Assembly: GCA_949511625.1 (NCBI GenBank)
Contig: CATFEX010000046.1
Span: 1 to 64,000, forward strand
Reading direction: 5' to 3'
Length of the DNA: 64,000 bases
Source: UBA11891 sp003533785
GTDB lineage: Bacteria > Bacteroidota > Bacteroidia > Flavobacteriales > Flavobacteriaceae
This document shows positions 54,143 through 63,290 of the stretch, one piece after another. The notes under the pieces were generated by a model, which was not told the DNA's origin, did no database searches, and saw only the letters and a list, made by a program, of their open reading frames with translations. Every line of letters begins with the position of its first letter. The stretch's first letter is position 1. The position numbers and the translations under genes are program-made.

Positions 54143-55477
54143 ATGCTAAACAAACTAAGACCCCCACTTGAAAAAGGAAGCAAGAAGTTAATCAACGCCT
54201 GGGCATTCTATGATTGGGCCAATTCGGTTTATTCTTTGGTCATTTCCTCCGCAATTTTCCCTATTTATTATGGACTCATATTTAGTGACAGCAACACAAT
54301 TCCTTTTCTAGGATATGATGTGAAAAATACGGCAATGATTAGTTTTGTTACAGCTACTGCTTTTGTATTTGTTGCGTTTATTTCTCCATTACTTTCTGGG
54401 ATTGCGGACTACATTGGTAATAAAAAACGTTTCATGAAGTTGTTTGTCTACTTGGGTTCCGTCTCTTGTTTTGGGCTGTACTGGTTCGAAATGGATACCA
54501 TCTACATGGGACTGTTTTTCTATTTCTTGGCAATGATTGGCCTTTGGTCTAGTTTGGTTTTTTACAATTCCTATTTACCCGATATCGCGCATCCTCATCA
54601 ACACGATCGAGCCAGCGCTAGAGGGTTTTCAATGGGGTATGTCGGGAGTGTTTTGTTGTTGTTATTCAATTTAAGCATGGTGATGAAACCAGAGTGGTAT
54701 GGAATCACTGGAACAGAATTAGAGGCTTCTCTAAAAGCGATGAAATACTCTTTCATATCTGTTGGTATTTGGTGGGCAGGTTTTAGTCAAATTTCATTTT
54801 ATTATCTCCCCAAAGGAAATTCCAATGCTCAAAAAATGACAAAAGACATTTTTTGGAATGGCTTTAAGGAGCTGCGTTCGGTATGGTGGGAATTGAAAGA
54901 TAATTTCAAGTTAAAAAGATATTTAGGGGCTTTTTTTGTCTACAGCATGTCCTTGCAGACTGTTCTTTTAGTTGCGGCATATTTTGGCGAAGAAGAAATT
55001 GCTTGGTCTAGTACAGCTGAGAAAACAACAGGATTAATTATCAGTATTCTTTTGATTCAATTGGTTGGGATTCTGGGGGCAGTATTAACTTCAAGAAGTT
55101 CAGAGCGTTTTGGAAATATTCCAACCCTGGTTGGTGTGAACCTAATTTGGGCAGGTCTCTGTGTCTATGCTTATTACATTCAAACGCCCTTTCAGTTTTA
55201 TTGTATTGCCGGTTTGGTGGGTATGGTGATGGGAGGCCTTCAAGCATTATCGCGCTCTACTTATTCAAAGTATTTGCCGGAAACCAAGGATACCACATCC
55301 TATTTTAGTTTCTATGATGTTACTGAAAAAGTTGGTATCATCATTGGAATGTTACTTTTTGGTTCTCTAGATCAGATTACGGGAAGCATGCGATCTGCAA
55401 TTCTTTTCTTTTTCTTTTCATTCATAATTGGAGCATTATTGCTGTTGCGTGTTCCCCGAGCAACCTCTAAAGTTTAA
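54143..55477 (+). CDS. UMF1-family MFS transporter (Atg22-like)
   Basis: 444 residues from ATG 54143 (a TTG at 54137 is in frame). Typical start INAWAFYDWANSVYSLVISS and later GMVMGGLQALSRSTYSKYLPE, which mark the UMF1/Atg22-like branch of MFS. About 12 hydrophobic helices. Substrate unknown; yeast Atg22 exports amino acids. Its stop overlaps the GIN-domain stub by 11 bases. Confidence 0.88.
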   Translation: MLNKLRPPLEKGSKKLINAWAFYDWANSVYSLVISSAIFPIYYGLIFSDSNTIPFLGYDVKNTAMISFVTATAFVFVAFISPLLSGIADYIGNKKRFMKLFVYLGSVSCFGLYWFEMDTIYMGLFFYFLAMIGLWSSLVFYNSYLPDIAHPHQHDRASARGFSMGYVGSVLLLLFNLSMVMKPEWYGITGTELEASLKAMKYSFISVGIWWAGFSQISFYYLPKGNSNAQKMTKDIFWNGFKELRSVWWELKDNFKLKRYLGAFFVYSMSLQTVLLVAAYFGEEEIAWSSTAEKTTGLIISILLIQLVGILGAVLTSRSSERFGNIPTLVGVNLIWAGLCVYAYYIQTPFQFYCIAGLVGMVMGGLQALSRSTYSKYLPETKDTTSYFSFYDVTEKVGIIIGMLLFGSLDQITGSMRSAILFFFFSFIIGALLLLRVPRATSKV

Positions 55478-55694
55478 TAAATTTAGTTTTTCCACTTCCT
55501 GAATTTTGGATATCTACTTCAGAAGGATCACCGTAAACGGCGATTTTACCCGAACCACTTAGATTTGAAACTAATGATTTTAATGACTGTATTTTTACTG
55601 TACCCGATCCAGAAACTTTCGCGTCTGCATGATTGGATTTTAATGCATGACAATCTATGAGACCAGAGCCAGACAGTTTATTGATTGTGGTCAT
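55467..55694 (-). pseudogene. C-terminal stub of a GIN-domain (DUF2807) protein
   Basis: 75 codons with the repetitive SGSG signature of GIN/DUF2807 beta-solenoid proteins (NKLSGSGLIDC, AKVSGSGTVKI, SNLSGSGKIAV, IQNSGSGKTKF). Complete members are about 220-240 residues with a signal peptide; this has neither, and starts directly inside the tail of the truncated sigma gene. It keeps the natural C-terminus. An ATG happens to lie at its beginning, but expression as a useful protein is doubtful. Confidence 0.75.
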
Positions 55695-56127
55695 ATCCCT
55701 CTAAATAGTACAACCGGAGCAACAATTGATCTTTGGAACGTAATTGTTCCATGGCCCGAAGGAGTGTTTTTACCCGATCCTCATCTTCAATGATCGAATT
55801 GGAGACCTCCTCTTGTACAATTTCCTTGGTGTTATCTAGGCGTTGGAGCTTGAATTTTTCTTTATAGTATTCATAGCTTTTTCGGGCAACAATTTTTTTC
55901 AACCAACCTCCAAAACTGTTTTCTTTCTCGAATTGATGTAATTTACGAAAGGCGAGGATAAAGCCTTCTTGAGTTGCCTCTTCTGCTAATACCACATCGT
56001 TTGTTATACGTAGGGCCGTGTTATACATCGCTTTATTATATCTTCTATAAATTTCAAACTGTGCCTGCTGGTCATTGTTGCGACATAAGGCAATAAGTTC
56101 ATTGCTATTTAATAATTCAAGACTCAA
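55678..56127 (-). pseudogene. truncated ECF sigma factor (region 4 broken off)
   Basis: 149 residues. Region 2 is complete (QAQFEIYRRYNKAMYNTALR, EEATQEGFILAFRKLHQFE, SFGGWLKKIVARKSYEYYKE). Region 4 begins (LRSKDQLLLRLYYLEGYDH) and then stops within two codons, exactly where the DNA-recognition helix should begin. Usual length is about 180-190. The end lies inside the GIN-domain stub, so a deletion fused the two genes out of frame. Without the recognition helix it should not direct transcription from normal -35 boxes. Confidence 0.78.
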
Positions 56128-56315
56128 GGGACAACGTTTTCATTGTTAAGAGGTAGGTGAACCCAATATGTTACACTTTAGGTAAAAATACACAACTGGC
56201 ACAATGATTGAACTTATTAAATCAAATAGTCAAAAGGATCATTATATTTCACGAGAGCCAATCTTATGAAGAAATTTCATGAATATAAATGACAACTTGA
56301 CTTGAAATATACACC
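56128..56315. other. intergenic region before lon
   Basis: 188 bases between the truncated sigma gene and lon. A weak dyad ATGAA-GAAAT-TTCAT lies near 56270. No good TAnnTTTG box, no gene and no terminator were seen. Confidence 0.4.
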
Positions 56316-58766
56316 ATGGCGAAATCTATTTTCAATTCCCTTGACAACATGTCACTTCAAGATATCGAATCTGATGCGGATCTCATTCCTTTGATGACTT
56401 CTGAAGATGAAGAAGAACTTCAAAAAGAATCGCTGCCTGCTTCAGTACCGATCCTTCCGCTTCGCAATACAGTATTATTTCCAGGTGTGGTGATACCCAT
56501 TACAGCAGGGCGGGACAAGTCTATTCAATTAATCAAAGACGCCAACAAAGGGAGCAAGGTCATTGGGGTGGTTGCTCAACAAGACCCGGATGAGGAAAAT
56601 CCTATTGCCAAAGACCTGTACCCCTTAGGTACGGTTGCCCAAATTCTTCGTGTTCTTAAGATGCCCGACGGGAATACTACCGTTATCATCCAAGGGAAAA
56701 AACGTTTTGAGATCGATGAAATTCTTATTGAAAATCCTTACTTAACAGCTAAAATCTCTGAGGTCAACGAATCCTTTGAAGATATCAATAATGAGGAGTT
56801 TTTGGCCATTATTGATTCAATCAAAGAAAAAGCCCTTCAAATCATACAGGAAAACCCCAACCTTCCCTCTGAAGCTTCGTTTGCAATCAAAAATATACAA
56901 AGTCCTTCTTTTTTGATCAATTTTGTTTCCTCAAACCTCAACATTGGAGTTGTAGAAAAACAATCCATTCTGGCCATGGAAAGTTTGAAAGATCGAGCAC
57001 TTGCTTGCCTAAAACAGATGGATTTGGAATATCAAAAGTTGGCTCTCAAAAATGACATTCAGTCCAAAGTCCGTAACGATTTGGATCAACAACAACGGGA
57101 ATACTATTTGCACCAGCAACTCAAAACCATACAAGAAGAGCTGGGGGGGGTATCCTACGAAGAAGAGGTAGAAGAGATGCGTGAGCGGACGATGGAAAAG
57201 AAATGGGATAAGGAAACTCAGACTCATTTCTTTAAAGAATTGGGACGTATGCAACGAATGAATCCACAGGTAGCCGAATACTCCATCCAACGCAGTTATT
57301 TGGATTTGTTTTTGGACCTGCCGTGGAATGAATTCTCAAATGATCAATTCGACCTAAAAAAAGCTCAAAAGATTCTGGATCGGGATCATTCTGGTTTGGA
57401 AGAAGTGAAAAAACGAATTTTGGAATACTTGGCTGTACTCAAGTTACGCAATGATATGAAATCACCCATTTTGTGTTTGTATGGACCTCCGGGGGTTGGT
57501 AAGACCTCCTTGGGAAAATCCATTGCAGAAGCTTTGGGGAGATCATATGTGCGAATTGCCTTAGGGGGTATGAGAGACGAAGCTGAGATTAGAGGACATC
57601 GTAAAACCTATATTGGAGCTTTACCCGGGCGGATTATTCAAAGTTTGAAAAAGGCCCAAACAGCCAATCCAGTTTTTGTATTGGATGAAATTGATAAATT
57701 GAATCAAAGTATGCAGGGCGATCCGGCAGCAGCTCTTTTAGAAGTTCTAGACCCGGAACAGAATAATTCATTTTACGACAACTATTTGGAACATGGGTTT
57801 GATCTATCAAAGGTCATGTTTATTGCTACGGCAAATAATTTGGGACCCATTCATCCTGCCCTACGAGATAGGATGGAGATCATCAATGTGAGTGGATATA
57901 CACTGGAAGAAAAAATTGAGATTGCTCAAAAGCATTTATTGCCCAAACAACTCAAGGAGCATGGTTTAAAGAAAAATCAATTCAAAGCTAGTAAAGCAAC
58001 TATTACATCAGCCATTGACGGGTACACTCGCGAATCAGGAGTTCGTGGTTTGGACAAACAGATGGCTAAAATGGTTCGTTATGTAGCCAAGTCCATCGCT
58101 ATGGAAGAAACCTATATCGATACCCCTAAACCTTCAGATTTACCTGCCATCCTAGGGCCTGCCAAAGTGCACAGAGACCTTTATGAAAATAACCAGACAG
58201 CTGGAGTCGTAACTGGACTGGCTTGGACAGCCGTTGGAGGGGATATACTCTTCATTGAATCGGCCTTATCCCCAGGCAAAGGGAATTTAAACATTACGGG
58301 AAATTTGGGTAAAATCATGAAAGAATCTGCAACGATTGCACGGGAATATTTAAAAGCTAATGCAAGTCGTTTGGAATTGAAAGATTTTTCTTTTGACAAA
58401 TACGACATTCACATTCATGTACCCGAGGGAGCGACCCCCAAAGATGGCCCTAGCGCTGGGGTAACCTTGCTTACTTCATTGGTTTCGCTCATCACACAAC
58501 AGCGCGTTAAAAGTAAACTTGCTATGACTGGCGAGATAACACTCCGCGGCAAGGTACTTCCCGTTGGTGGGATTAAAGAGAAAATTCTTGCAGCCAAACG
58601 AGCTAAGATAAAAGAGATTATTTTATCCGAATCCAACCGAAAGGATATTGAAGAAATTAATGAACGTTACCTAAACGGACTCCAATTCCATTTTGTCAAA
58701 GAAATGGAAGAAGTCATAGATCTGGCGATTACCAAACAAAAGGTTAAATTCGCTAAAGCTCTATAA
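56316..58766 (+). CDS. lon: ATP-dependent protease Lon
   Basis: 816 residues. N-terminal substrate domain (VPILPLRNTVLFPGVVIPIT), AAA+ domain with Walker A GPPGVGKTS and Walker B VFVLDEIDK, and protease domain with catalytic Ser713 in KDGPSAGV and Lys in the GKVLPVGGIKEKI region. It degrades misfolded and regulatory proteins in the cytoplasm. The 188-base upstream gap lacks a clear TAnnTTTG box. cmk follows after 5 bases. Confidence 0.98.
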   Translation: MAKSIFNSLDNMSLQDIESDADLIPLMTSEDEEELQKESLPASVPILPLRNTVLFPGVVIPITAGRDKSIQLIKDANKGSKVIGVVAQQDPDEENPIAKDLYPLGTVAQILRVLKMPDGNTTVIIQGKKRFEIDEILIENPYLTAKISEVNESFEDINNEEFLAIIDSIKEKALQIIQENPNLPSEASFAIKNIQSPSFLINFVSSNLNIGVVEKQSILAMESLKDRALACLKQMDLEYQKLALKNDIQSKVRNDLDQQQREYYLHQQLKTIQEELGGVSYEEEVEEMRERTMEKKWDKETQTHFFKELGRMQRMNPQVAEYSIQRSYLDLFLDLPWNEFSNDQFDLKKAQKILDRDHSGLEEVKKRILEYLAVLKLRNDMKSPILCLYGPPGVGKTSLGKSIAEALGRSYVRIALGGMRDEAEIRGHRKTYIGALPGRIIQSLKKAQTANPVFVLDEIDKLNQSMQGDPAAALLEVLDPEQNNSFYDNYLEHGFDLSKVMFIATANNLGPIHPALRDRMEIINVSGYTLEEKIEIAQKHLLPKQLKEHGLKKNQFKASKATITSAIDGYTRESGVRGLDKQMAKMVRYVAKSIAMEETYIDTPKPSDLPAILGPAKVHRDLYENNQTAGVVTGLAWTAVGGDILFIESALSPGKGNLNITGNLGKIMKESATIAREYLKANASRLELKDFSFDKYDIHIHVPEGATPKDGPSAGVTLLTSLVSLITQQRVKSKLAMTGEITLRGKVLPVGGIKEKILAAKRAKIKEIILSESNRKDIEEINERYLNGLQFHFVKEMEEVIDLAITKQKVKFAKAL

Positions 58767-58771
58767 GCGAA

Positions 58772-59431
58772 ATGAATAGAACCCGTGTCATCGCCATTGA
58801 TGGATTTGCTGCTACTGGTAAAAGCACCATAGCCAAAAAACTAGCCCGTACGCTTGATTATCGTTATTTGGATACGGGATCCATGTTTCGAACGCTGACC
58901 CATCATGCAATGCAGCAAGGTTTTCTTTCGGAAGAAAAATTAGATGATACGGCTTTTCAAGTTTTTTTGGAAAACAGCCATTTTCATTGGCTAGGCACCG
59001 CCCTCGGATTTAATGGTCAGGCATTAGGGAACGAAATTCGAAGTCATGAAGTAGCAGAAAAAGTTAGCTACATGGCCGCAATACCCTTTGTACGAGCTTT
59101 TACACTAAAAAACCAACACGAACTGGCTTCTGGACAGTCCATAGTAATCGATGGAAGGGATATTGGAACAGTAGTTTTTCCAGAGGCTCATCATAAGTTT
59201 TTTTTGAACGCCGCCCCTGAAGTACGCGCTCAAAGACGCTGGGAGGAACTGAGGGAACAAGGACAAAAGGTTGATTTACAGGATGTCCTTCAGAATGTGC
59301 GAGATCGAGATAAAAAAGACAGCGACCGTATTGTTGCTCCTTTGCGCAAGGCTGACGATGCAGTTTTAATCGATACGTCTGAATTGAGTATCGAAGACGT
59401 TTTTCAAACAATGCTATCCCATATACAATAG
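58772..59431 (+). CDS. cmk: cytidylate kinase
   Basis: 219 residues. P-loop DGFAATGKST (10-19), substrate-binding DTGSMFRTLT, IDGRDIGTVVFP and RVRDKKDSDR-like lid (VRDRDKKDSDRI). It phosphorylates CMP/dCMP. cmk before rpsA is a widely conserved order. Confidence 0.96.
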   Translation: MNRTRVIAIDGFAATGKSTIAKKLARTLDYRYLDTGSMFRTLTHHAMQQGFLSEEKLDDTAFQVFLENSHFHWLGTALGFNGQALGNEIRSHEVAEKVSYMAAIPFVRAFTLKNQHELASGQSIVIDGRDIGTVVFPEAHHKFFLNAAPEVRAQRRWEELREQGQKVDLQDVLQNVRDRDKKDSDRIVAPLRKADDAVLIDTSELSIEDVFQTMLSHIQ

Positions 59432-59448
59432 GTTTTTTTAAGGAAGCA

Positions 59449-59478
59449 TTGCAAATCAAGCAAATACCCTTACATTTG
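59449..59478 (+). promoter_or_regulatory. promoter of rpsA
   Basis: TTG (59449-59451), 19-base spacer, TACATTTG (59471-59478). It predicts a leader of about 105 bases before the rpsA ATG. Confidence 0.75.
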
Positions 59479-59532
59479 CGCTCTCTTTGGTGAATGAGAA
59501 GTAGCAAGAGAAATGAACAATAATTAAACAGC

Positions 59533-59573
59533 TTTCAAGGATCTCACCGTAAAGCCACTTCAAATCCTTGAAA
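59533..59573 (+). promoter_or_regulatory. 10-bp hairpin in the rpsA leader
   Basis: TTTCAAGGAT (59533-59542) pairs perfectly with ATCCTTGAAA (59564-59573) around a 21-base loop. It lies 17 bases before the ATG and has no T-run, so it is not a terminator. It may be an S1 autoregulatory site (inference). Confidence 0.55.
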
Positions 59574-59590
59574 TACAAAACCAATCAGCT

Positions 59591-61414
59591 ATGGCTGAAG
59601 CAAAGAAAACCGAAGCACCACAAGAAGTGGAAGAAGCTCCGAAAAAAAAAGCACCTAAAACTCCTGAAACCACGCCCCAAGAATTTCTTGCCAATTTTAA
59701 TTGGCACCACTACGAAGAGGGAATTGATGTGGTAGAAGACAAACAATTAAACGAATTTGAAACGCTTGTCAAAGAAAACTTTGTCGATACAGCCGATGAG
59801 GATGTTATCGAGGGAGAGGTCGTTTACTTGACCGACCGCGAAGCGATTATCGATATCAATGCCAAATCTGAAGGAGTTATCTCCTTAAATGAATTCCGCT
59901 ACAACCCCGACTTAAAAGTGGGGGATAAAGTAGAGGTGATCGTTGATACCCGTGAAGACCGCACTGGTCAATTGGTACTATCTCACCGAAAGGCAAGAGT
60001 CATTAAAGCTTGGGATCGTGTAAATCATGCCCATGATAATGGTGAAATTGTAAATGGCTTTGTTAAGTGTCGCACTAAAGGGGGAATGATTGTCGATGTT
60101 TTTGGAATTGAAGCATTTTTACCTGGCTCACAAATAGATGTGAAGCCCATCCGTGATTACGATCAGTATGTCAACAAAACGATGGAATTTAAAGTGGTGA
60201 AAATCAATCACGAATTCAAAAATGTAGTGGTTTCCCATAAAGCATTGATCGAAGCAGACATTGAAGAGCAGAAAAAAGAAATTATCGGCCAGTTGGAAAA
60301 AGGACAAGTACTGGAAGGGACTGTGAAAAACATTACCTCCTACGGGGTCTTTATTGATTTGGGTGGTGTTGATGGTCTTATTCACATTACTGATCTTTCT
60401 TGGAGCCGTATCAATCACCCCAGTGAGATATTGGAACTAGACCAGCAACTCAATGTAGTTATCCTGGATTTTGATGATAATAAATCTAGAATTCAATTGG
60501 GTCTCAAACAATTGAGTGAACATCCATGGGATGCCTTGGGTGACAATATCAAAGAGGGTGAAAAAGTCAAAGGAAAGGTCGTAGTCATTGCCGACTATGG
60601 TGCTTTTGTTGAAATAGAAGACGGTGTTGAAGGTTTGGTTCATGTTTCAGAAATGTCTTGGTCTACGCACTTGCGTTCTGCACAGGACTTTGTCAATGTG
60701 GGAGACGAAGTGGAAGCCGAAATATTATCAGTTGATCGCGAAACTCGAAAAATGTCATTGGGAATCAAGCAATTGTCTCCCGATCCATGGACAGATATTA
60801 CTTCCAAATATCCTGTTGGTTCAAAACACACAGGAACGGTTCGTAACTTCACCAACTTTGGTGTCTTTGTTGAACTTGAGGAAGGCATTGATGGATTGGT
60901 ATATATCTCCGATTTATCTTGGACTAAAAAAGTGAAGCATCCATCAGAAATGATGACCATTGGTGACAGTCTAGAGGTTATTGTCTTGGAATTGAATGTT
61001 GAAGGACGTAAGCTGAGTTTGGGTCATAAGCAGACTAAAGACAATCCTTGGGACAAATACCAAGACGAATTTGCTGTGGATACTGTTCACAAAGCGGCCA
61101 TTACAGAGATTGTAGATAAAGGAGCTACTATTCAATTCAACGAGGATATCGTTGCGTTTGTTCCTCAACGTCATATGGATAAAGAGGATGGGAGTAAGCT
61201 TTCTAAAGGAGAAGAAGTAGAATTCAAAGTAATCGAATTCAGTAAAGACTTCAAGCGTGTGGTTGTTTCTCACACCGCAATATTCAGAGAGCAAGAGCGT
61301 TCCAATATGAAAAAAGCCGCCAAAAAAGTTGCTGCGTCCAATAATGACAAAACGACTTTAGGTGATTTGGATGCTTTGGCCGATCTGAAAAAGAAAATGA
61401 AAGACAACGAATAA
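59591..61414 (+). CDS. rpsA: 30S ribosomal protein S1
   Basis: 607 residues. A Lys/Glu/Ala-rich N-terminal extension (about 1-30) precedes six S1/OB repeats, clearest in repeats 3 to 5 (VKNITSYGVFIDLGGVDGLIHI, reading as repeat 3, VVIADYGAFVEIEDGVEGLVH and VRNFTNFGVFVELEEGIDGL). It brings mRNA to the 30S subunit. In this phylum, where Shine-Dalgarno sites are scarce, S1 may matter more. It has its own promoter, structured leader and terminator. Confidence 0.97.
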   Translation: MAEAKKTEAPQEVEEAPKKKAPKTPETTPQEFLANFNWHHYEEGIDVVEDKQLNEFETLVKENFVDTADEDVIEGEVVYLTDREAIIDINAKSEGVISLNEFRYNPDLKVGDKVEVIVDTREDRTGQLVLSHRKARVIKAWDRVNHAHDNGEIVNGFVKCRTKGGMIVDVFGIEAFLPGSQIDVKPIRDYDQYVNKTMEFKVVKINHEFKNVVVSHKALIEADIEEQKKEIIGQLEKGQVLEGTVKNITSYGVFIDLGGVDGLIHITDLSWSRINHPSEILELDQQLNVVILDFDDNKSRIQLGLKQLSEHPWDALGDNIKEGEKVKGKVVVIADYGAFVEIEDGVEGLVHVSEMSWSTHLRSAQDFVNVGDEVEAEILSVDRETRKMSLGIKQLSPDPWTDITSKYPVGSKHTGTVRNFTNFGVFVELEEGIDGLVYISDLSWTKKVKHPSEMMTIGDSLEVIVLELNVEGRKLSLGHKQTKDNPWDKYQDEFAVDTVHKAAITEIVDKGATIQFNEDIVAFVPQRHMDKEDGSKLSKGEEVEFKVIEFSKDFKRVVVSHTAIFREQERSNMKKAAKKVAASNNDKTTLGDLDALADLKKKMKDNE

Positions 61415-61437
61415 TTGTCCTTTTCATCCCAATAAAA

Positions 61438-61462
61438 GCCTTCCCTTGTGGAAGGCTTTTTT
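61438..61462 (+). terminator. terminator of rpsA
   Basis: GCCTTCC (61438-61444), loop CTTGT, GGAAGGC (61450-61456), then TTTTTT. It ends about 36 bases before the pyrR ATG. Confidence 0.92.
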
Positions 61463-61497
61463 ATTTCCCAAACTTTTTTTTGATATTTTTGTACCGC

Positions 61498-62049
61498 ATG
61501 TCCAACGCTTCTAAAATATTGCTTACTTCTACCAAGCTCACCCTTATCCTACAGCGTCTGGCTTGCCAACTAGTAGAAAACCATCCGGGTTGCGAAAACA
61601 CGGTTCTTATTGGTCTCCAACCGCGAGGCATTCATCTGCTGGATCGCTTGGTTGCGATTTTAAAAGAGGAGTATGCTCTGGAGACAATTGAAAGTGGTTA
61701 TCTCGACACGACTTTTTTTCGTGATGATTTTCGACGTACCCAAAAAATTTTGGCTGCAAGTCCCACCGATTTGAATGTCCAAATTGAGGGAAAATCGGTA
61801 GTACTCATTGATGATGTTTTATTTACAGGGAGAAGCATTCGTGCGGCTCTCACCGCAATCGACTCCTACGGACGCCCCAGTAACATTGAATTACTTACCC
61901 TCATCGATCGTCGTTTTAGCAGACATCTTCCCATTCAACCAGATTATTTGGGAGCCCAGATAGACGCTTTGGAAGGAGACAAGGTTCGTGTAAAGTGGGG
62001 AGATCGTCCAGCAGATAGTATGGTGTATTTGGAAAATAAAGACGCATGA
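61498..62049 (+). CDS. pyrR: PyrR-type phosphoribosyltransferase
   Basis: 183 residues from ATG 61498 (an in-frame TTG at 61480 lies upstream of a -7 box). PRPP-binding VVLIDDVLFTGRSIRAAL; LIGLQPRGIHLLDRL at the N-terminal side; LLTLIDRRFSRHLPIQPDYLG at the end. PyrR is a uracil phosphoribosyltransferase and, in firmicutes, an RNA-binding attenuator. Here a TATTTTTG box (61484-61491) ends 6 bases before the ATG, so there is hardly any leader in which it could act on its own mRNA. It overlaps pyrB by 4 bases. Confidence 0.92.
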   Translation: MSNASKILLTSTKLTLILQRLACQLVENHPGCENTVLIGLQPRGIHLLDRLVAILKEEYALETIESGYLDTTFFRDDFRRTQKILAASPTDLNVQIEGKSVVLIDDVLFTGRSIRAALTAIDSYGRPSNIELLTLIDRRFSRHLPIQPDYLGAQIDALEGDKVRVKWGDRPADSMVYLENKDA

Positions 62050-62984
62050 GTAATTTAAGTGTCAATCACTTATTGGGAATTAAAGGTCTAACAGAGGCTG
62101 ACATTCGGTTATTATTTGAAACAGCGATGCAATTCAAAGAAGTAATCAATCGCCCAATCAAAAAAGTACCGAGCCTACGTGACATTACCATTGCCAATGT
62201 ATTTTTTGAGAACAGCACACGAACCAAACTCTCCTTCGAATTGGCAGAGAAACGACTAAGTGCCGATGTAATTAATTTCTCAGCCAACCAATCCTCTGTT
62301 TTAAAAGGGGAAACATTGGTAGATACAGTTAACAATATCCTAGCGATGAAAGTAGATGTGGTAGTGATGCGACATCCCCACCCTGGTGCTGCTCAGTTTC
62401 TATCTGAACGTGTTGATACCTGTATCGTTAATGCGGGTGATGGAACCCATGAGCATCCCACTCAGGCTTTGTTGGACGCCTTTTCACTGGAAGAAAAACT
62501 AGGAGATCTTCGTGGAAAGCGGGTTACTATAGTAGGAGATATTCGCCACAGTCGAGTAGCTCTTTCTAATATCTATGCCCTTCAATTACTCGGTGCTGAG
62601 GTGCAGCTTTGTGGTCCCAAATCACTGATTCCCAAACATGTAACTTCGTTAGGGGTTAGTGTGGAAACGGATCTCATTAAGGCCTTAAAAAGTTCAGATG
62701 CTGTCAATATGTTACGTGTGCAACATGAACGGATGGAATTGAGTTATTTTCCATCGACCAGAGAATATGCTCAACTCTATGGATTGACCTTGGACAAGTT
62801 GCAAACTATCAAGAAAGAACTTGTTATTTTACACCCTGGTCCCATCAATAGAGGAGTAGAAATCACTTCTGAGGTGGCCGATTCCGATCAGGCTATTATC
62901 CTCGATCAAGTTGAAAATGGAGTGGCCATTCGAATGGCAGTCCTTTATCTATTGGCCTCAAAAATTTCAACTCCTGCTACCTAA
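62046..62984 (+). CDS. pyrB: aspartate carbamoyltransferase catalytic subunit
   Basis: 312 residues. Carbamoyl-phosphate site FFENSTRTKLSFE, DGTHEHPTQALLDAF with the key His/Gln and LHPGPINRGVEI. It performs the first committed step of pyrimidine synthesis. No regulatory pyrI gene follows. Its TAA overlaps the next ATG (TAATG). Confidence 0.97.
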   Translation: MSNLSVNHLLGIKGLTEADIRLLFETAMQFKEVINRPIKKVPSLRDITIANVFFENSTRTKLSFELAEKRLSADVINFSANQSSVLKGETLVDTVNNILAMKVDVVVMRHPHPGAAQFLSERVDTCIVNAGDGTHEHPTQALLDAFSLEEKLGDLRGKRVTIVGDIRHSRVALSNIYALQLLGAEVQLCGPKSLIPKHVTSLGVSVETDLIKALKSSDAVNMLRVQHERMELSYFPSTREYAQLYGLTLDKLQTIKKELVILHPGPINRGVEITSEVADSDQAIILDQVENGVAIRMAVLYLLASKISTPAT

Positions 62985-63289
62985 TGGATCCTTTACTGCA
63001 GCCTATAGAAACATATAAACTTGCCATTGCTTTCAAAGCAGCTGATATTTTCCTTCCACCAAATCAGGATTGGATTTTCGAAATGGAAAAAGAAGTTGTT
63101 TCTTCTGTTTTTATTATAGAATATCAAAATTTGATGATGCAATTAGCCTCGGAACAGTATTCAAGAGTTTTGGTAGTTCCTGCCAATTATTTGGATGCAT
63201 TTCCCGAGGACTGCCATGTTGTTCCCACCCATGGCGAAGCGAAAGACTTAATAGAAATGGAACGGATACAACGCGATTTAGGTTTTTGA
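62984..63289 (+). CDS. conserved small protein between pyrB and rnz
   Basis: 101 residues, soluble, mixed alpha/beta with VLVVPANYLDAFPEDCHVVP near the end and EAKDLIEMERIQRDLGF last. No domain is recognised. It is translationally coupled to pyrB and one base before rnz, a position where flavobacteria carry similar short unknown proteins. The EAKDLIEMERIQRDLGF end looks like that of small STAS-like or RNase-Z-associated proteins, but I would not assign a function. Confidence 0.72.
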   Translation: MDPLLQPIETYKLAIAFKAADIFLPPNQDWIFEMEKEVVSSVFIIEYQNLMMQLASEQYSRVLVVPANYLDAFPEDCHVVPTHGEAKDLIEMERIQRDLGF

Positions 63290-63290
63290 T

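Noticed and set aside
56262..56290. Weak dyad ATGAA-GAAAT-TTCAT before lon as a heat-shock operator
   Set aside because: Only five pairs in an AT-rich area, no match to CIRCE or another known operator.
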